Origin: Paramoeba atlantica | Lineage: Eukaryota; Discosea | Length of the DNA stretch: 64,000 bases | Direction of reading: 5' to 3' | Assembly: GCA_977017575.1 (NCBI GenBank) | Contig: CDRNVI010000012.1 | Location: 1,116,001 to 1,180,000 of the forward strand | Shown here: in pieces, positions 41,449 through 51,287 of the stretch | How positions within the stretch are numbered: the first letter of the stretch is position 1 | Layout of the letters: every line of letters begins with the position of its first letter | Translations under genes and position numbers: made by a program | The notes under the pieces: generated by a model | Told to the model about the DNA's origin: nothing | Database searches by the model: none | What the model saw: the letters and a program-made list of their open reading frames with translations, nothing else

Positions 41449-42090
41449 ATGGATCCTTCTCACCGGGGATTACTCTACTTCAGTGCCATACCCGCAGGCG
41501 TCACCCCACATGCTCTTGAATTGTTTCTCAACACGGAGTTCGGTGAGGTCGGGCGGCTCCGCCTTACCCCTGCCAACGAGGGCTCCCACACCCGGCGCAG
41601 TGCTCGGCAGCGTTCCTACAAACTCTACACTGAGGGCTATGTGGAGTTTATGGAAAAGGCCGACGCCCGGGACACCGCGCACCGACTAAACATGCAGCCC
41701 TGCACCTTTCTGGGCCGGCGCAATCCGAGTTATGGGCACCTGTGGAATGTGCGCTACCTTCCCGGGATGCGTTGGGAGCATCTTGTGGAGCAAAGGGAGG
41801 AGGAACGCCAACGCAGGCAGCGTGCCTCTCGACAAGAGAAGGCGCGACTCCAGAATTTAAACACACAATACTTTAAACAGGTGATGGAGGCAATGGGGGA
41901 GCAAACCCCTTGTTTGGCGAATACTGAGGAAACTTCGACGACGACGGGCGAAAGGAAAGGTAAGGGCGATTCAGCGGAGGTGAAATGTAGGAAACGAAAA
42001 AAGGTAAGGAAAGGAGTCGAAGACATAAATGAGCTCGCCGCTTTTAAGAATAAGACACCACAAAGAGTATTTCAGGACAATTACCTCTAG
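41449..42090 (+). CDS. ESF2: ESF2/ABT1-like 18S rRNA processing factor
   Basis: 213 residues from ATG 41449 (upstream open frame is Phe-rich and probably leader). One RRM-type domain: GLLYFSAIPAGVTPHALELF, then EVGRLRLTPANEG, then YTEGYVEFMEKADARDTAHR, then LNMQPCTFLGRRNPSYGHLW, then NVRYLPGMRWEHLVEQ. This order (a lengthened RRM, then W-N-x-x-Y-L-x-x-x-x-W-x-x-L) is the ESF2/ABT1 signature. The protein acts in the nucleolus in small-subunit processome steps, stimulating the helicase DBP8 in yeast. A basic, coiled-coil tail contains likely nuclear localisation clusters (RKRKKVRKG). A pyrimidine-rich leader precedes the start. Confidence 0.88.
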   Translation: MDPSHRGLLYFSAIPAGVTPHALELFLNTEFGEVGRLRLTPANEGSHTRRSARQRSYKLYTEGYVEFMEKADARDTAHRLNMQPCTFLGRRNPSYGHLWNVRYLPGMRWEHLVEQREEERQRRQRASRQEKARLQNLNTQYFKQVMEAMGEQTPCLANTEETSTTTGERKGKGDSAEVKCRKRKKVRKGVEDINELAAFKNKTPQRVFQDNYL

Positions 42091-42176
42091 AGTCGGGATT
42101 TTGCCGTAATCCTCCTGATAGTAGGTTCAGTAGAATCTAAATATCATATTCTTGCGTTAAGAGAATACGTTAATAA

Positions 42177-42911
42177 ATGATAACTTTCCGTGAGAAAAAA
42201 AATCTTTTTGTTGCAATGGAGATGACAATAAGCCATTTTGATGAATTTGGGTACATCATTCCTCTTGAGAAGACAGCGGTAAGACTTTATATGAACTTTA
42301 TTTTATCTTGCATCATACAGTTTTCGAAACTGTTGAAATGTCTACACAGCACTCCGTCCAATAAGAAATTGAATGAGTGTTTCCTTCTTATCCATACCAC
42401 ATCGAAATCACGCAACATCGGGTCTATCCTTCGTAGTGCATCGGCATTTGGCATCAGGGAAGTTCTTGTTGTGGGCCGCAGAAAGGAAACAAATTTCTTT
42501 GGTGCCCATGGCACCCAACGGCGAGCAAATATATCTTTTTTTCATAATTTGGCAGAAGCAGCTCATTTTTTGCGGGATACACACAAATGTCTAATTGTGG
42601 GTGTTGAGATAGCTGAAGGGGCAAAATCCTTGAGTGAATGTTCTCCTTTTTACGCGTCAACGTGCTTTATCTTTGGTAATGAAGGCACGGGTCTCTCTGT
42701 TGAAGATCGCTCTATTTGCGATTATTTTCTCTACATTCCTCAGACGGGGGATGGCACTGCCTCATTGAATGTTGCCACAGCAGCTGGTATCGTGTTATAT
42801 CATTACAATGTTTTATGGGCACGTCATCCAGAGACCTCACGGAAGGGTGAAAAATATTTGCTAAATCAAGCAGCAGAGGAACCCATACTGCTAACTGCTA
42901 ATCCGGATTAG
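42177..42911 (+). CDS. SpoU-family (SPOUT) RNA 2'-O-methyltransferase
   Basis: 244 residues from ATG 42177; ATG 42216 is an alternative. The three SpoU motifs are intact: motif 1 NIGSILRSASAFGIREVLVV (about 81-100), motif 2 FIFGNEGTGLSVE (about 165-177), motif 3 YIPQTGDGTASLNVATAAGI (about 186-205). These form the knotted SAM-binding site; motif 1 Asn/Arg, motif 2 Glu and motif 3 Ser-Leu-Asn are conserved. The methyl acceptor (tRNA or rRNA) cannot be read from sequence. The N-terminal 60 residues do not match a known substrate-recognition domain. It lies 86 bp after the ESF2-like gene; both would act on rRNA or tRNA, but shared position in a polycistron is weak evidence. Confidence 0.88.
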   Translation: MITFREKKNLFVAMEMTISHFDEFGYIIPLEKTAVRLYMNFILSCIIQFSKLLKCLHSTPSNKKLNECFLLIHTTSKSRNIGSILRSASAFGIREVLVVGRRKETNFFGAHGTQRRANISFFHNLAEAAHFLRDTHKCLIVGVEIAEGAKSLSECSPFYASTCFIFGNEGTGLSVEDRSICDYFLYIPQTGDGTASLNVATAAGIVLYHYNVLWARHPETSRKGEKYLLNQAAEEPILLTANPD

Positions 42912-43060
42912 CATTTCTATCACGCTTATAGCATGTCGGGGAAGCAGGTCACATCATGTGACTCCCACGTAGAGTTTTCTATAGCGCTTCCCTTGTTTTA
43001 AAACTCGCGAAACAGAATCCGTGATATTTAAGAAGTGGGTAATGGTCAATAGCATTTGTA

Positions 43061-44205
43061 ACCCGGGGAACGGTATATTATTCAATAACGCTATATTATT
43101 CTAATTACACTATATTATTCAAATTAACACTATATTATTCAAATTAACCAGGGGTCCCTAAAAATTTATAGATTTAGTTTATAGTATTTCAAAAAAAATT
43201 ATAGTACTATAAATGCCATTTATAGCACTATAAATACTTTAAAGTGTTTGAGAAACTTTATTTTTAAGGGAGGCTAAAAGGGGTTCAAGAAGCCCAAAAT
43301 TGTATTGGATGTTGTAAGGGATGATCATCTCGGGGGCCTGGCGTTCGGCTCGCAGTTCCGTGGTTGAAAACCCTTTTCTGAGATGGTAGCCTCAGGGAGA
43401 CTCCATGTTGAGGGTGTCAAAAGCTTTCCGAGAACTAGTTGGTCGGCGTCTGTACCATCAGTGAGATGGCAGTGTCAGGGAAGACCACGAGAAGGTCCCG
43501 ACCTTGCTCCCCATGTTCAGGGTGTCAAAAGCTTAGTAAGTTATTGATCGTACTTTCCCCAGGGACACAGCGCAGTCCCTTCGTAAGAAGCCACTTAAGG
43601 TTTAGGTCCTGCAAAGCAGCATTGCTAACCCCATGATTGATTTTCCATAGGAGGTGTCGCTCAAATTCCTGTAATTGTGGTTTCACGGTGAAGGCATCCA
43701 AAGATCCTCGTTCCACACGTTTTTGACGCTGAGTGCTCCGCATCCACTCCTCAAAATTTAGGTCATGACTTTTAGTTCAAGTGCGTGAGGGCCGAGGAGT
43801 AGGAGACTCGAATCCCCTTTTAGCAAAAAAAAGGTTTCTTCGCGCCTGCTTCGCAGACTTGGCATTCGAAATTATGCGTCAACAATTTTAACAAAGTGTG
43901 AAACAACAAACTCCGCCTGGCTTTCGTCGTTCCGTCGCATATTTGGCATTTCTGAGAAACAAAAAAACTAAAATTTAATATACCAGTTTTTATGTATAGT
44001 ATTTAAAAGTTTATAGTACTATAAAAGTACTATAATAAAGGTTTTAAAGCTTTAGGGACCCCTGAAATTAACACTATATTATTCAAATAACGATATATTA
44101 TTCAAATAACGCTATATTATTCAAATAGAGCCGCATAACACTGTATTATTCAAATAACACTATATTATTCAAATTCCGATTTGAATAATATACCGTTCCC
44201 CGGGT
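43061..44205. mobile_element. Foldback-type DNA element with perfect 25-bp ends
   Basis: Both ends carry the perfect inverted repeat starting ACCCGGGGAACGGTATATTA, flanked by TA on each side. Just inside each end is a short array of AACACTATATTATTCAAAT units (four at the left, about five at the right). The centre is occupied by a second, later element with its own ends (43149-44063). Without the guest the host element would be only about 230 bp, a typical MITE size. Confidence 0.8.
43149..44063 (-). mobile_element. hAT element nested in the foldback element
   Basis: Inverted ends CAGGGGTCCCTAAA, typical of hAT elements, are bounded on both sides by AAATTAAC, an 8-bp target duplication as hAT transposases make (the surrounding tandem repeat also contains this word, a caution). 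On the minus strand, 43743-43525 keeps a scrap resembling the N-terminal part of hAT transposases (FERHLLWKINHGVSNAALQD, then CVPGESTINNLL). The rest of the gene is gone. A word GGGTGTCAAAAGCTT occurs twice (about 43415 and 43515) in a local duplication. Confidence 0.72.
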
Positions 44206-44358
44206 TATATTGCGGTGTTTTTCATGCGTTTTTTCTATTTTGTATCTTTTTATCAGTAACATAGTCACAGCATCTATCTATAGTACCGGTACGTACAGAT
44301 CTACGTGGTATTTTTAAGTAAAACTTAAACAAGATGAAAACATAAACAAGAATCCACC

Positions 44359-45258
44359 ATGAAAGAACAGAAAAGGAAGCGTTTTGGGTCCGTTCAAAAC
44401 CGGACGACATCGTTCAAGTTACAGGGCGCAGAAAAGGTTAAATGCTCAACACTTCATCATACAGAAAAGCAGAGCAATCCAACTATTACGTGCAGTACCA
44501 TTGCAACCTGTGCTGAGCAAGAAGTTCGGCGGAAATATCAACAAATGTTAAATATTTTGCGGCAACAGCATGGGACAGAAAACTCATTCAATTTGCTAAC
44601 AAATCCCTTGAATCAGGAGTCCAGGAAAAGTCCCTTGCTACTTATTACTGGACTTCCTTGGTACGTCTCTGAAAGGAAAGTCGTGTACGAATTAAGTATT
44701 CATTGCAAACCGCTCAAGTTATATTTTTATTGTGAAAGCAGCAGTGGCGTTTCTCTTGGATGCGTTTTAGTTGCATGTGCAGAGCCAGAAGTTCTATACA
44801 ATGTGTACTCAATTATGAAGTGTAATTTCGAAGCTCCTACTTCCATCCATATTTTATATCTCCCATCAGATAGCTATAATTCCAGCAAGAAGAATGTTGC
44901 AAACAAGTTGAATGATAATCATGAATCCAATACACACATATCTACGAGTGAGGTGTGCACCTCGTTGGGCCCAACCTTGCTTCCACCATCAGAACTGCTG
45001 GAGAACACTGTTCCTCTCACAAAAGTAGGTGAAGCAGAGCGGAATGACTACGAAGGTAATGATTCACAAAGATCAAGCTCAGTTTTATTCCCGCCAAGTC
45101 AATTGACTCGTATAGAGTGTGGCGGAATGGGAATAAAAGGGTGGGAATTTCGAACGCCATGCCCTTCTATTCCGAACACAGCACATTCTACAGGGTATCG
45201 TTCTCTTCAAACTTTGCAAAGAAGAATTTTAGTATGGAATGAAAGGACACCACAATGA
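44359..45258 (+). CDS. RRM-domain protein, CPSF6-like fold suspected
   Basis: 299 residues. A basic N-terminus (MKEQKRKRFGSVQNR) is followed by a helix (about 55-75) and one RRM at about 95-170: RNP2-like LLITGLPWYVSERKVVYEL and RNP1-like GVSLGCVLVACAEPEVLYNV, then IHILYLP. The spacing, the small residues replacing aromatic ones in RNP1, and the W after the first strand recall the CFIm68/CPSF6 RRM, which works by protein contact in pre-mRNA cleavage and polyadenylation. The C-terminal half is disordered and Ser/Pro-rich (LLPPSELLENT, LFPPSQL repeated theme). In kinetoplastids 3'-end formation is coupled to trans-splicing, so such a role would make sense, but this is inference. Confidence 0.55.
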   Translation: MKEQKRKRFGSVQNRTTSFKLQGAEKVKCSTLHHTEKQSNPTITCSTIATCAEQEVRRKYQQMLNILRQQHGTENSFNLLTNPLNQESRKSPLLLITGLPWYVSERKVVYELSIHCKPLKLYFYCESSSGVSLGCVLVACAEPEVLYNVYSIMKCNFEAPTSIHILYLPSDSYNSSKKNVANKLNDNHESNTHISTSEVCTSLGPTLLPPSELLENTVPLTKVGEAERNDYEGNDSQRSSSVLFPPSQLTRIECGGMGIKGWEFRTPCPSIPNTAHSTGYRSLQTLQRRILVWNERTPQ

Positions 45259-45516
45259 AATTCTGTTCTTTTTAAACTTTGGATATAAGATTTTTCGTAG
45301 TTTGGAGTCTTAGTCTATTCCCTGGAGATCGGCAAACTTTCGAAATCCCTGTACAAGTGTGGGAGGTAGGGATATTCGTATAATTTCGTAAGTACACGTC
45401 TTAAAATGAGTATAGTATAATATTATTTATATTGAAAAAACTGTAGTGTTGTACACTAAAGAAAGGAACACTTTCTTATTTAAATGGCACCTACATGACA
45501 CACGGACGTCTGTTCA

Positions 45517-47946
45517 ATGAGTTTTAGATTTATTGCGTTTCGCGGTCTTCGCACGGATACAGCAACGAAGCCTCCACTCAACATTGATAGCATTCTTCGG
45601 CGTTGTTCCGAAATACAAACCTCGGATCAAGCAGTTTCGATGCTCCAACTCTATATGAGCGGCAACGGGTCAAATGGGGACGTGTTAAAGAAAAAGAAGA
45701 CGATCTTTACGATTGTACAACGTCTCCCTGTCTCTGCACGTGGAGATTTGTTGGCTTCATATCTTACTCAACTTGGTTTGGTCCAACACGATGTCTTTTG
45801 CTCCCTTGAATGTCACGTGGGCCCCCTGGCTTTGATAGCTCAGATACGCATTTGTCAGGATGTCGAAGATCTCAAAATATTATGGAATCGTCTGTGTGCG
45901 TTTCTTCGAAAACAAGAATCACCAAAAGTATTGGACCATTTACACCACAATGTACGTAATAAAAGCACATTCTATTTCCTCTCCGATGAGAAAAAATCGC
46001 TTTCACACAGCTCAACGAACATCGAAAGCTCCGGGTTTTCTTCCGTCAAAACGGAATCTGTTGTCGAAGCCTTCAGTCATATTTTTGATATAGTTCTACG
46101 TCAACATCAACATGATCTTTCTTTGGAGTTGATTGACGATTTTTATAATCTATTTTGTACTAGGCTTTCTGAAATCTCTCTGCAAAATCTTGTTACGTCC
46201 TTCACAGAGCACGTAGTTTACGACATGATGACTGAAGGAATTTCACCCCAAAAGGTGGAATATGTTGCACGCCGCATTCTGCCATCCTCCAAGAACAGTT
46301 CTGACATCCCAGGGAAACAGCCGAAATATTTACAGGACGACAATGTGAAAACGACGAATTCACATGAGCGTATATCAGGCATCGAAAATAATGAGAATAT
46401 GCTTCGACCTAGAACTCTTTCAATGTTCTTTCTTTTGCAAGGGTACACTAATCAAATAGACCGACTTGAAGAACTTTGGGATCTGTGCCGTCTCCGAGGT
46501 CTTTTGCTACCGACAAAACCGGTTTGCCTTTCCATTGTAAATGGTTGTCGTTTTCTTCTTGGGGGCTATTCACTGAATGCGGAGATAAGAGATCAGTCGC
46601 GTATCCCCCGTGTGATGGATATACTCCACGATTTGTACCAAATATTACGTTCTTCTGAGCAGAACCGTTTGGATTCAAAGGATTTCGATGAATTCTTGTG
46701 CTCCCTTATAGACGCTTTAAGCGATATTCAAGAATTTTCTGTTAAATTAAAAAGAGTTGCATATAGAGATTCAAAAAAGGTTGCACCTTTAGTCAATTTA
46801 GAGCAGAACTATAGCACCGCAATAAACTTTCTGTCCGAAATATTTCTTGACAACGAGTTTGTACGCCGTCTTTCTCGCGAATATTATCTACGATTGCTAC
46901 GAACTCTGGGGATTTCTGATTACGACAAATGGGCTTTACGCATTCTCGAAGAGATACGTCGACAAGGATACGTATTTAGCACAGTAAAGGAACGTGGGTG
47001 GCTCTTGCAGGCATTGCAATGGCGTTCCATTCCTTCCAAAAAGCTGAACCCTTCCGCGGTGCAGGCGAAGTCAATTGCTCTGCCTTCAAAATTGCCTGCA
47101 AGCTCTACGTACACTTCTATAAGACTTCCTGTGATACCTTCATTTACGTGTATTGACGGAATTCTGCTTGATCAGGAGGCCCCATGCCGAAATGCCAGAC
47201 GTCCGTACACTTCGGAGGACCCTTTCCGCTCTACCTCCGGGGTAGACAAAGATGACTTGAGACTTACAACGTTACTAGCGCAATATTACTTGCGCGCCGC
47301 AATACGATGCGGCCTGTGGTACGGAATACGCGCGCAAAAGCAAATTGGCAACGCTACATGTACATCTTTAGAGGGCCACATTCGTACTCTTTTGCTAGAA
47401 ATGCGAAACACACATCCCTACCTCACCACCCGCATGCTTCGGCAATTGCGAATGAATTGCGATAAATTACAGTCCAGTACGGATCCCACTGAGAAGGGCT
47501 GGACTCCTTTCTCAGTGTTTGCGAAGTGGAAGCATGAACTCGAAAAGCAATTAATAGCAGACTCTTCTATCCAAAAAACTACGGAAACACCGGAACTGGT
47601 CGACAGTTGCACTACACTGACGCTCAGTGATAAGATCTTGAGTCATAAACAGAATAGTGGAAATATGTCGCCGACAAACGCGTTGTTGATGTCATTCGGA
47701 GATGAAATTGTCTTGTGCTCTCTTTGGGCTTCTAGGCAGCTTGACGCTTCTCGTAGCATGGCACAACACTTTGCCAAGAAGACTGTTTCTCCGTCAAAGA
47801 TGCCAAATAAGATAATTTTAGAATCAGAACCGAACAAATTCGACCAGCTTTTGCTCCATTGTTTAAGAAAGCAAACGGAAGATTTGCTATTTATTTGGAG
47901 TTCCAAAGTTCTTAACGGTTTCTTACGAGACGAAAATTTTAAATAA
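45517..47946 (+). CDS. Large helical protein, probably mitochondrial, function unknown
   Basis: 809 residues. MSFRFIAFRGLRTDTATK is a good mitochondrial presequence. The rest is almost wholly helical with no catalytic motif. Segments such as LFFLLQGYTNQIDRLEELW-like (about 305), YYLRLLRTLGISDYDKWALR (about 450) and LAQYYLRAAIRCGLWYGIR (about 590) resemble degenerate PPR-type hairpins (leading aromatic/Leu helix, then E-x-x-x-x-G). Similar very divergent helical proteins are common in kinetoplastid mitoribosomes and RNA-editing complexes. AT-richer codons than the GC-rich genes and no skew flip. Assignment rests on presequence and repeat-like texture only. Confidence 0.5.
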   Translation: MSFRFIAFRGLRTDTATKPPLNIDSILRRCSEIQTSDQAVSMLQLYMSGNGSNGDVLKKKKTIFTIVQRLPVSARGDLLASYLTQLGLVQHDVFCSLECHVGPLALIAQIRICQDVEDLKILWNRLCAFLRKQESPKVLDHLHHNVRNKSTFYFLSDEKKSLSHSSTNIESSGFSSVKTESVVEAFSHIFDIVLRQHQHDLSLELIDDFYNLFCTRLSEISLQNLVTSFTEHVVYDMMTEGISPQKVEYVARRILPSSKNSSDIPGKQPKYLQDDNVKTTNSHERISGIENNENMLRPRTLSMFFLLQGYTNQIDRLEELWDLCRLRGLLLPTKPVCLSIVNGCRFLLGGYSLNAEIRDQSRIPRVMDILHDLYQILRSSEQNRLDSKDFDEFLCSLIDALSDIQEFSVKLKRVAYRDSKKVAPLVNLEQNYSTAINFLSEIFLDNEFVRRLSREYYLRLLRTLGISDYDKWALRILEEIRRQGYVFSTVKERGWLLQALQWRSIPSKKLNPSAVQAKSIALPSKLPASSTYTSIRLPVIPSFTCIDGILLDQEAPCRNARRPYTSEDPFRSTSGVDKDDLRLTTLLAQYYLRAAIRCGLWYGIRAQKQIGNATCTSLEGHIRTLLLEMRNTHPYLTTRMLRQLRMNCDKLQSSTDPTEKGWTPFSVFAKWKHELEKQLIADSSIQKTTETPELVDSCTTLTLSDKILSHKQNSGNMSPTNALLMSFGDEIVLCSLWASRQLDASRSMAQHFAKKTVSPSKMPNKIILESEPNKFDQLLLHCLRKQTEDLLFIWSSKVLNGFLRDENFK

Positions 47947-48544
47947 TTATTTTATTAACAAATATTTTAAGCGTTCTGCTGCCTTGTTTCTACAAATATT
48001 TTTGAAACATTAATTCGCACCTCTAGGTCCAAAGGACACTTTGGAGTGAAACCTAAAGTTTTATTCCACCCACTATCTTAGCTTTGCTAGGGACTCTTGC
48101 CGCGTAACTTTTTGTCCTCACTCTAAGCGTTGCTTTCTACCAAAACCGGGCAACGCTAGGATACGGGGGGTAAATCTAAGATTGGTAGGGAAGGTGTCCA
48201 GAAAACATGTGGAGGACAGTAACAGATGCCTATGTCACTTTCTCACAGCTATGGCGCCATTCGATTCGACGGCTATTGTGCCGTTCAAAGACGCAATGCG
48301 CAGATACTGCATGCTGCAAAATGAAACTGGTCAGTCTACGACGTGCAAACGGGTGTAATCAATTTTGGAATGTAATAATCTTAATAGCGATACAGTGTTC
48401 CCTAGTTTTGATTTCATCATGCAATTGTTGTAAAGCAATTAAGGAACAATTAAGGGGGTTTACATAACGTCATCTGCATTGACGTTCTTCCATCAAAACG
48501 GAAAAGCAAAACTATTTTTTACGTTACCTTTCTTCTTAATCCGA
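47947..48544. other. Spacer, low content
   Basis: No recognised gene. A short + strand frame (48207-48467) lacks a good homologue. The LRR frame that follows is open from about 48467 and encodes a hydrophobic stretch (LFFTLPFFLIRMHIFC) without an ATG before it. Confidence 0.4.
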
Positions 48545-49183
48545 ATGCACATTTTTTGTCCCACTTGCCGAGTGTACAAAGCTCATGGCGCTGACGAGAG
48601 CTCTACTTCACCTTTGATCCGACCGGGACGTATTCGTGGAGCCGCCCTACCGGCGCAATATGCCTTGCACCTGTTCATCCGGAACATCTCCAACCCCCAT
48701 CCCACGTGGAGGGCCGATGCTCCGCCTTCATCGTGGCACGGAGTCGAAGTCGACTTTAACACAGAATCTGTACGTAGCCTCACTTGGATCAATTTAGGCT
48801 TACAGGGAATGCTTCCCTGGTGTGACTGCCCACCCGCACTGGAAAAGTTGAATTTTTGTCGCAATGAGCTCAGCGGCTCCGTTGATTTTGCTGAACTTCC
48901 CGCCAAACTGCGCTTGTTTGCGATTTCGATTAATATGTTTAGCGGGGAGCTCTGTTTTGAGGGAATACCGCCCTCGATAAAGGTATTACAACTGAGTTCA
49001 AACCGGTTTTATGGAAAAGTTGATCTTAGTCCTCTGCTTGGGAGACCGATTCGCCTAGATCTCAGTCAAAATTTTCTTACGGATATTTTTCCTAAAGTAT
49101 CCTTCTCCGGTATAACAATTGGAGTACAATGTAATGAACAGATACATAATTTCTGTTTTTCGGTATCTACTTCTTTTGTATGA
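48545..49183 (+). CDS. LRR-family protein, possibly lacking its original start
   Basis: 212 residues from ATG 48545. The cap is intact: GAALPAQYALHLFIRNISNP, then HPTWRADAPPSSWHGVEVD (first Cys replaced by Ser), then LTWINLGLQGMLPWCDCPP. Four repeats follow (NFCRNELSGSVDFAELP, AISINMFSGELCFEGIP, QLSSNRFYGKVDLSPLL, DLSQNFLTDIF). In the same frame a signal-peptide-like segment, KLFFTLPFFLIRM, lies just upstream but is reachable only from a TTG at 48479; an in-frame stop lies at 48464. So either the start codon has been lost or a near-cognate start is used. The tail after the last repeat looks random. Confidence 0.6.
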   Translation: MHIFCPTCRVYKAHGADESSTSPLIRPGRIRGAALPAQYALHLFIRNISNPHPTWRADAPPSSWHGVEVDFNTESVRSLTWINLGLQGMLPWCDCPPALEKLNFCRNELSGSVDFAELPAKLRLFAISINMFSGELCFEGIPPSIKVLQLSSNRFYGKVDLSPLLGRPIRLDLSQNFLTDIFPKVSFSGITIGVQCNEQIHNFCFSVSTSFV

Positions 49184-49545
49184 TATACATACTATACTGC
49201 TTCTGTATGACTTTGGGAATTACCAGAAGAAAAGGATCACTGAAATTGAGTGACTGAACCCTATATACATGTATGCACTGAAAATGGCCGTCTATCCTCC
49301 TGAATGCAGTCACACTATTTAGCAGTATTGTTTCCATAATTTTAATTAAGAAGGGAGGCAACTGGCTAATCTGCCGTATTCTTCCATATTCTGCCGATCG
49401 CTGTCCTATTCGGCCTCAGAGGTCAAAAAAATTTATCGAATCCAAAAACCTTTTTGCGGTTCACTTTCGAATTCTGCCATATTCTGTCAATCACCACAGA
49501 CGCGTTGCCCCCCCTCTAAGTTCCGCACTGTACGTGTATCTAATT
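49184..49545. other. Spacer before the transposon cluster
   Basis: AT-rich; CTGCCATATTCT/CTGCCGTATTCT pieces recur at 49372-49492. No gene. Confidence 0.4.
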
Positions 49546-50797
49546 TACAGTGGTCGTCACTATTCTCAGAATCCGTAATTGAACATTGAAAGGATTTTTT
49601 GATTCTCATTCTCATTTTCGCGACTATTCCCATTTTCGTGTTGATTTTGCCGTTGAACGTTGACAATAAATAGAAAAGAAGTAGAAAAAAATCTTTGGGT
49701 CACCTGCACTCAAACTGTACTCAAAAATACGTTTTTTCAAAACAAATGTTCCCTTCGACCAAATTTCCTTTCAAAGTCGTTCTGAGCGCTATCCACTGTG
49801 CGTGCGCTGGCCAAATGAAGTAGAATACAAGCTTGTAATGTCGCACGATCCCGAGTCTTTACCAATTTCCAGTGGGTAAGATCCATCATTCTTCCTTCTT
49901 GCTCCGTAACTGTTACGAACCAGTAGCCTGTTACGTGCTGACGCCTCCCACGGTTGTACTTACATTTTCCAATAAACGTTTCGTCAACCTGCATCCGGGC
50001 AAATTTTTAGTTTGAAGTCTTCTCCTGATGCGGGGCTGCGTTGCCAAGCGCTCGAATAATTTTCTGCACCACCTTCCGTTGCACTCCACGGTTCTGGTAA
50101 ATCTGCCCAGTACACAAATGGTTTGCGGCGTCTGCCCAAAGAAGTTCGTGTGAAGAGGATCGGAGAGAATTTGCTAATTCGGGCCCGACACAGGCTTCTC
50201 TCATTCGGAAGACGGTGTTGGCAAACCATCATGTCGGGCTTTCCTGGCACATATTGGAGATAGTCCGCCCCATGGAAGTAGCACGCGGCATTTTCAAACA
50301 GGCCATGTGATCTCATCCAGGTTATGGCATCCTCGCCTTGCGGAACACAGCCAATGCTTCGCCACCCCCGAACACAAACAAATCTGGTACACCCCGAGCA
50401 AAGTCGTCTCGCTCGCAAATTTCGCCATACTCTATTTTGAACAACGGGTTGAGTACGAGGTTTCGGATTATTTCCATACAATGCTGTCTCATGTGGAACA
50501 CGCTCTATGACACGATCAAACGCCTCAAGGAACATCATTATGAGTCGATCGGCCTCATTAATTGAGTCGGTCGTGTTCATTTTGGTCTTCTGGCGGGTAC
50601 AATAGGTGTCCCTAGGTATAATAAACCGGACTGTGGTTTACAAATTTTTGCCCAAATTGCACAACAGGGTCCCTTTTGATCCATTCTCATTCTCATTTTC
50701 AAGGCCCTTTTTGAGCTGAACGTTGACACGATAATTTGTCATTCTTGAGAGGGTCATTCTCATTTTCGTGACTGTCATATTGGTGACGATCACTGTA
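49546..50797 (-). mobile_element. Merlin (IS1595/ISXO2-like) transposon, decayed
   Basis: The ends are inverted repeats TACAGTGGTCGTCAC (left) and the complement of TACAGTGATCGTCAC (right). Subterminal TCTCATTTTCGTGA/CGTTGACA-type motifs occur on both sides. On the minus strand the transposase is in pieces: an N-terminal part with MRSHGLFENAACYF and CQHRLPNE (about 50340-50215), a middle part in another frame (50204-50007), and VDETFIGKCKYNRGRR with the first catalytic Asp (49994-49737). The region of the last acidic residue is missing. At least two frame changes plus an internal deletion; no clear target duplication. Confidence 0.75.
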
Positions 50798-50824
50798 GCT
50801 GTTTTTAAAATATACAGGGGTGGG

Positions 50825-51009
50825 CATTCATGCGTGATATTTCGCCGGTAACAACCGTAAAAGTAGTGGGAACGGTGTGGTGTGTGTACGCCACGAAAGC
50901 AGTACGCTTAGCGTACTCCCGGTATCACGTATGCACATTCCAAAACCCCTTGAGCGCGCTTGGGCTTTGACGAGGTGAAGAGAAACCATGCATTACACAT
51001 CACTTTCCC
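50825..51009 (-). repeat. 230-bp dispersed repeat, copy 2 (partial)
   Basis: Matches 51345-51530 and 32105-32289 almost base for base, from CATGCGTGATA to GCATTACACA; the part around the GGTTCTTACGACC end is absent. It begins 28 bp after the Merlin element ends. Confidence 0.8.
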
Positions 51010-51059
51010 TATTATCATCAGTCCTTTCTGGACTTTCTGTATGTCCTTTCTTTTCTTGT

Positions 51060-51140
51060 GATGAGTCTTACGCTTCTCAGGCAACCCTCTTCTGAGTAAC
51101 CTGAAGAAAATGAGCACCGAACCCATATATGCACCTGAAA
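51060..51140 (+). repeat. 81-bp dispersed repeat, copy 1
   Basis: GATGAGTCTTACGCTTCTCA through ACCCATATATGCACCTGAAA; one-base-different copy at 52861-52941, same orientation. Contains TTCTCAGGCAACCCTCTTCTGA, which is partly self-complementary. Confidence 0.8.
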
Positions 51141-51287
51141 GTCACTATCTTTGCTCTAAAATGCAGTTATACAAATTGGGTCTATGCTGCATTTTTCAAT
51201 TCTACATTATTTATTTTTTCTCCTACTCAAAATGCTTGCTTGTTTTTCACCACAACCTGTGCAGTACCTTTCAAAATTATTTGTCTC

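Noticed and set aside
43765-43815. tRNA-like T-arm (GACTCGAATCCCC) in the hAT element
   Set aside because: No matching acceptor stem, D-arm or anticodon arm could be laid out around it.
48207-48467. 86-codon + strand frame
   Set aside because: No family pattern or codon bias; looks like chance in a spacer.
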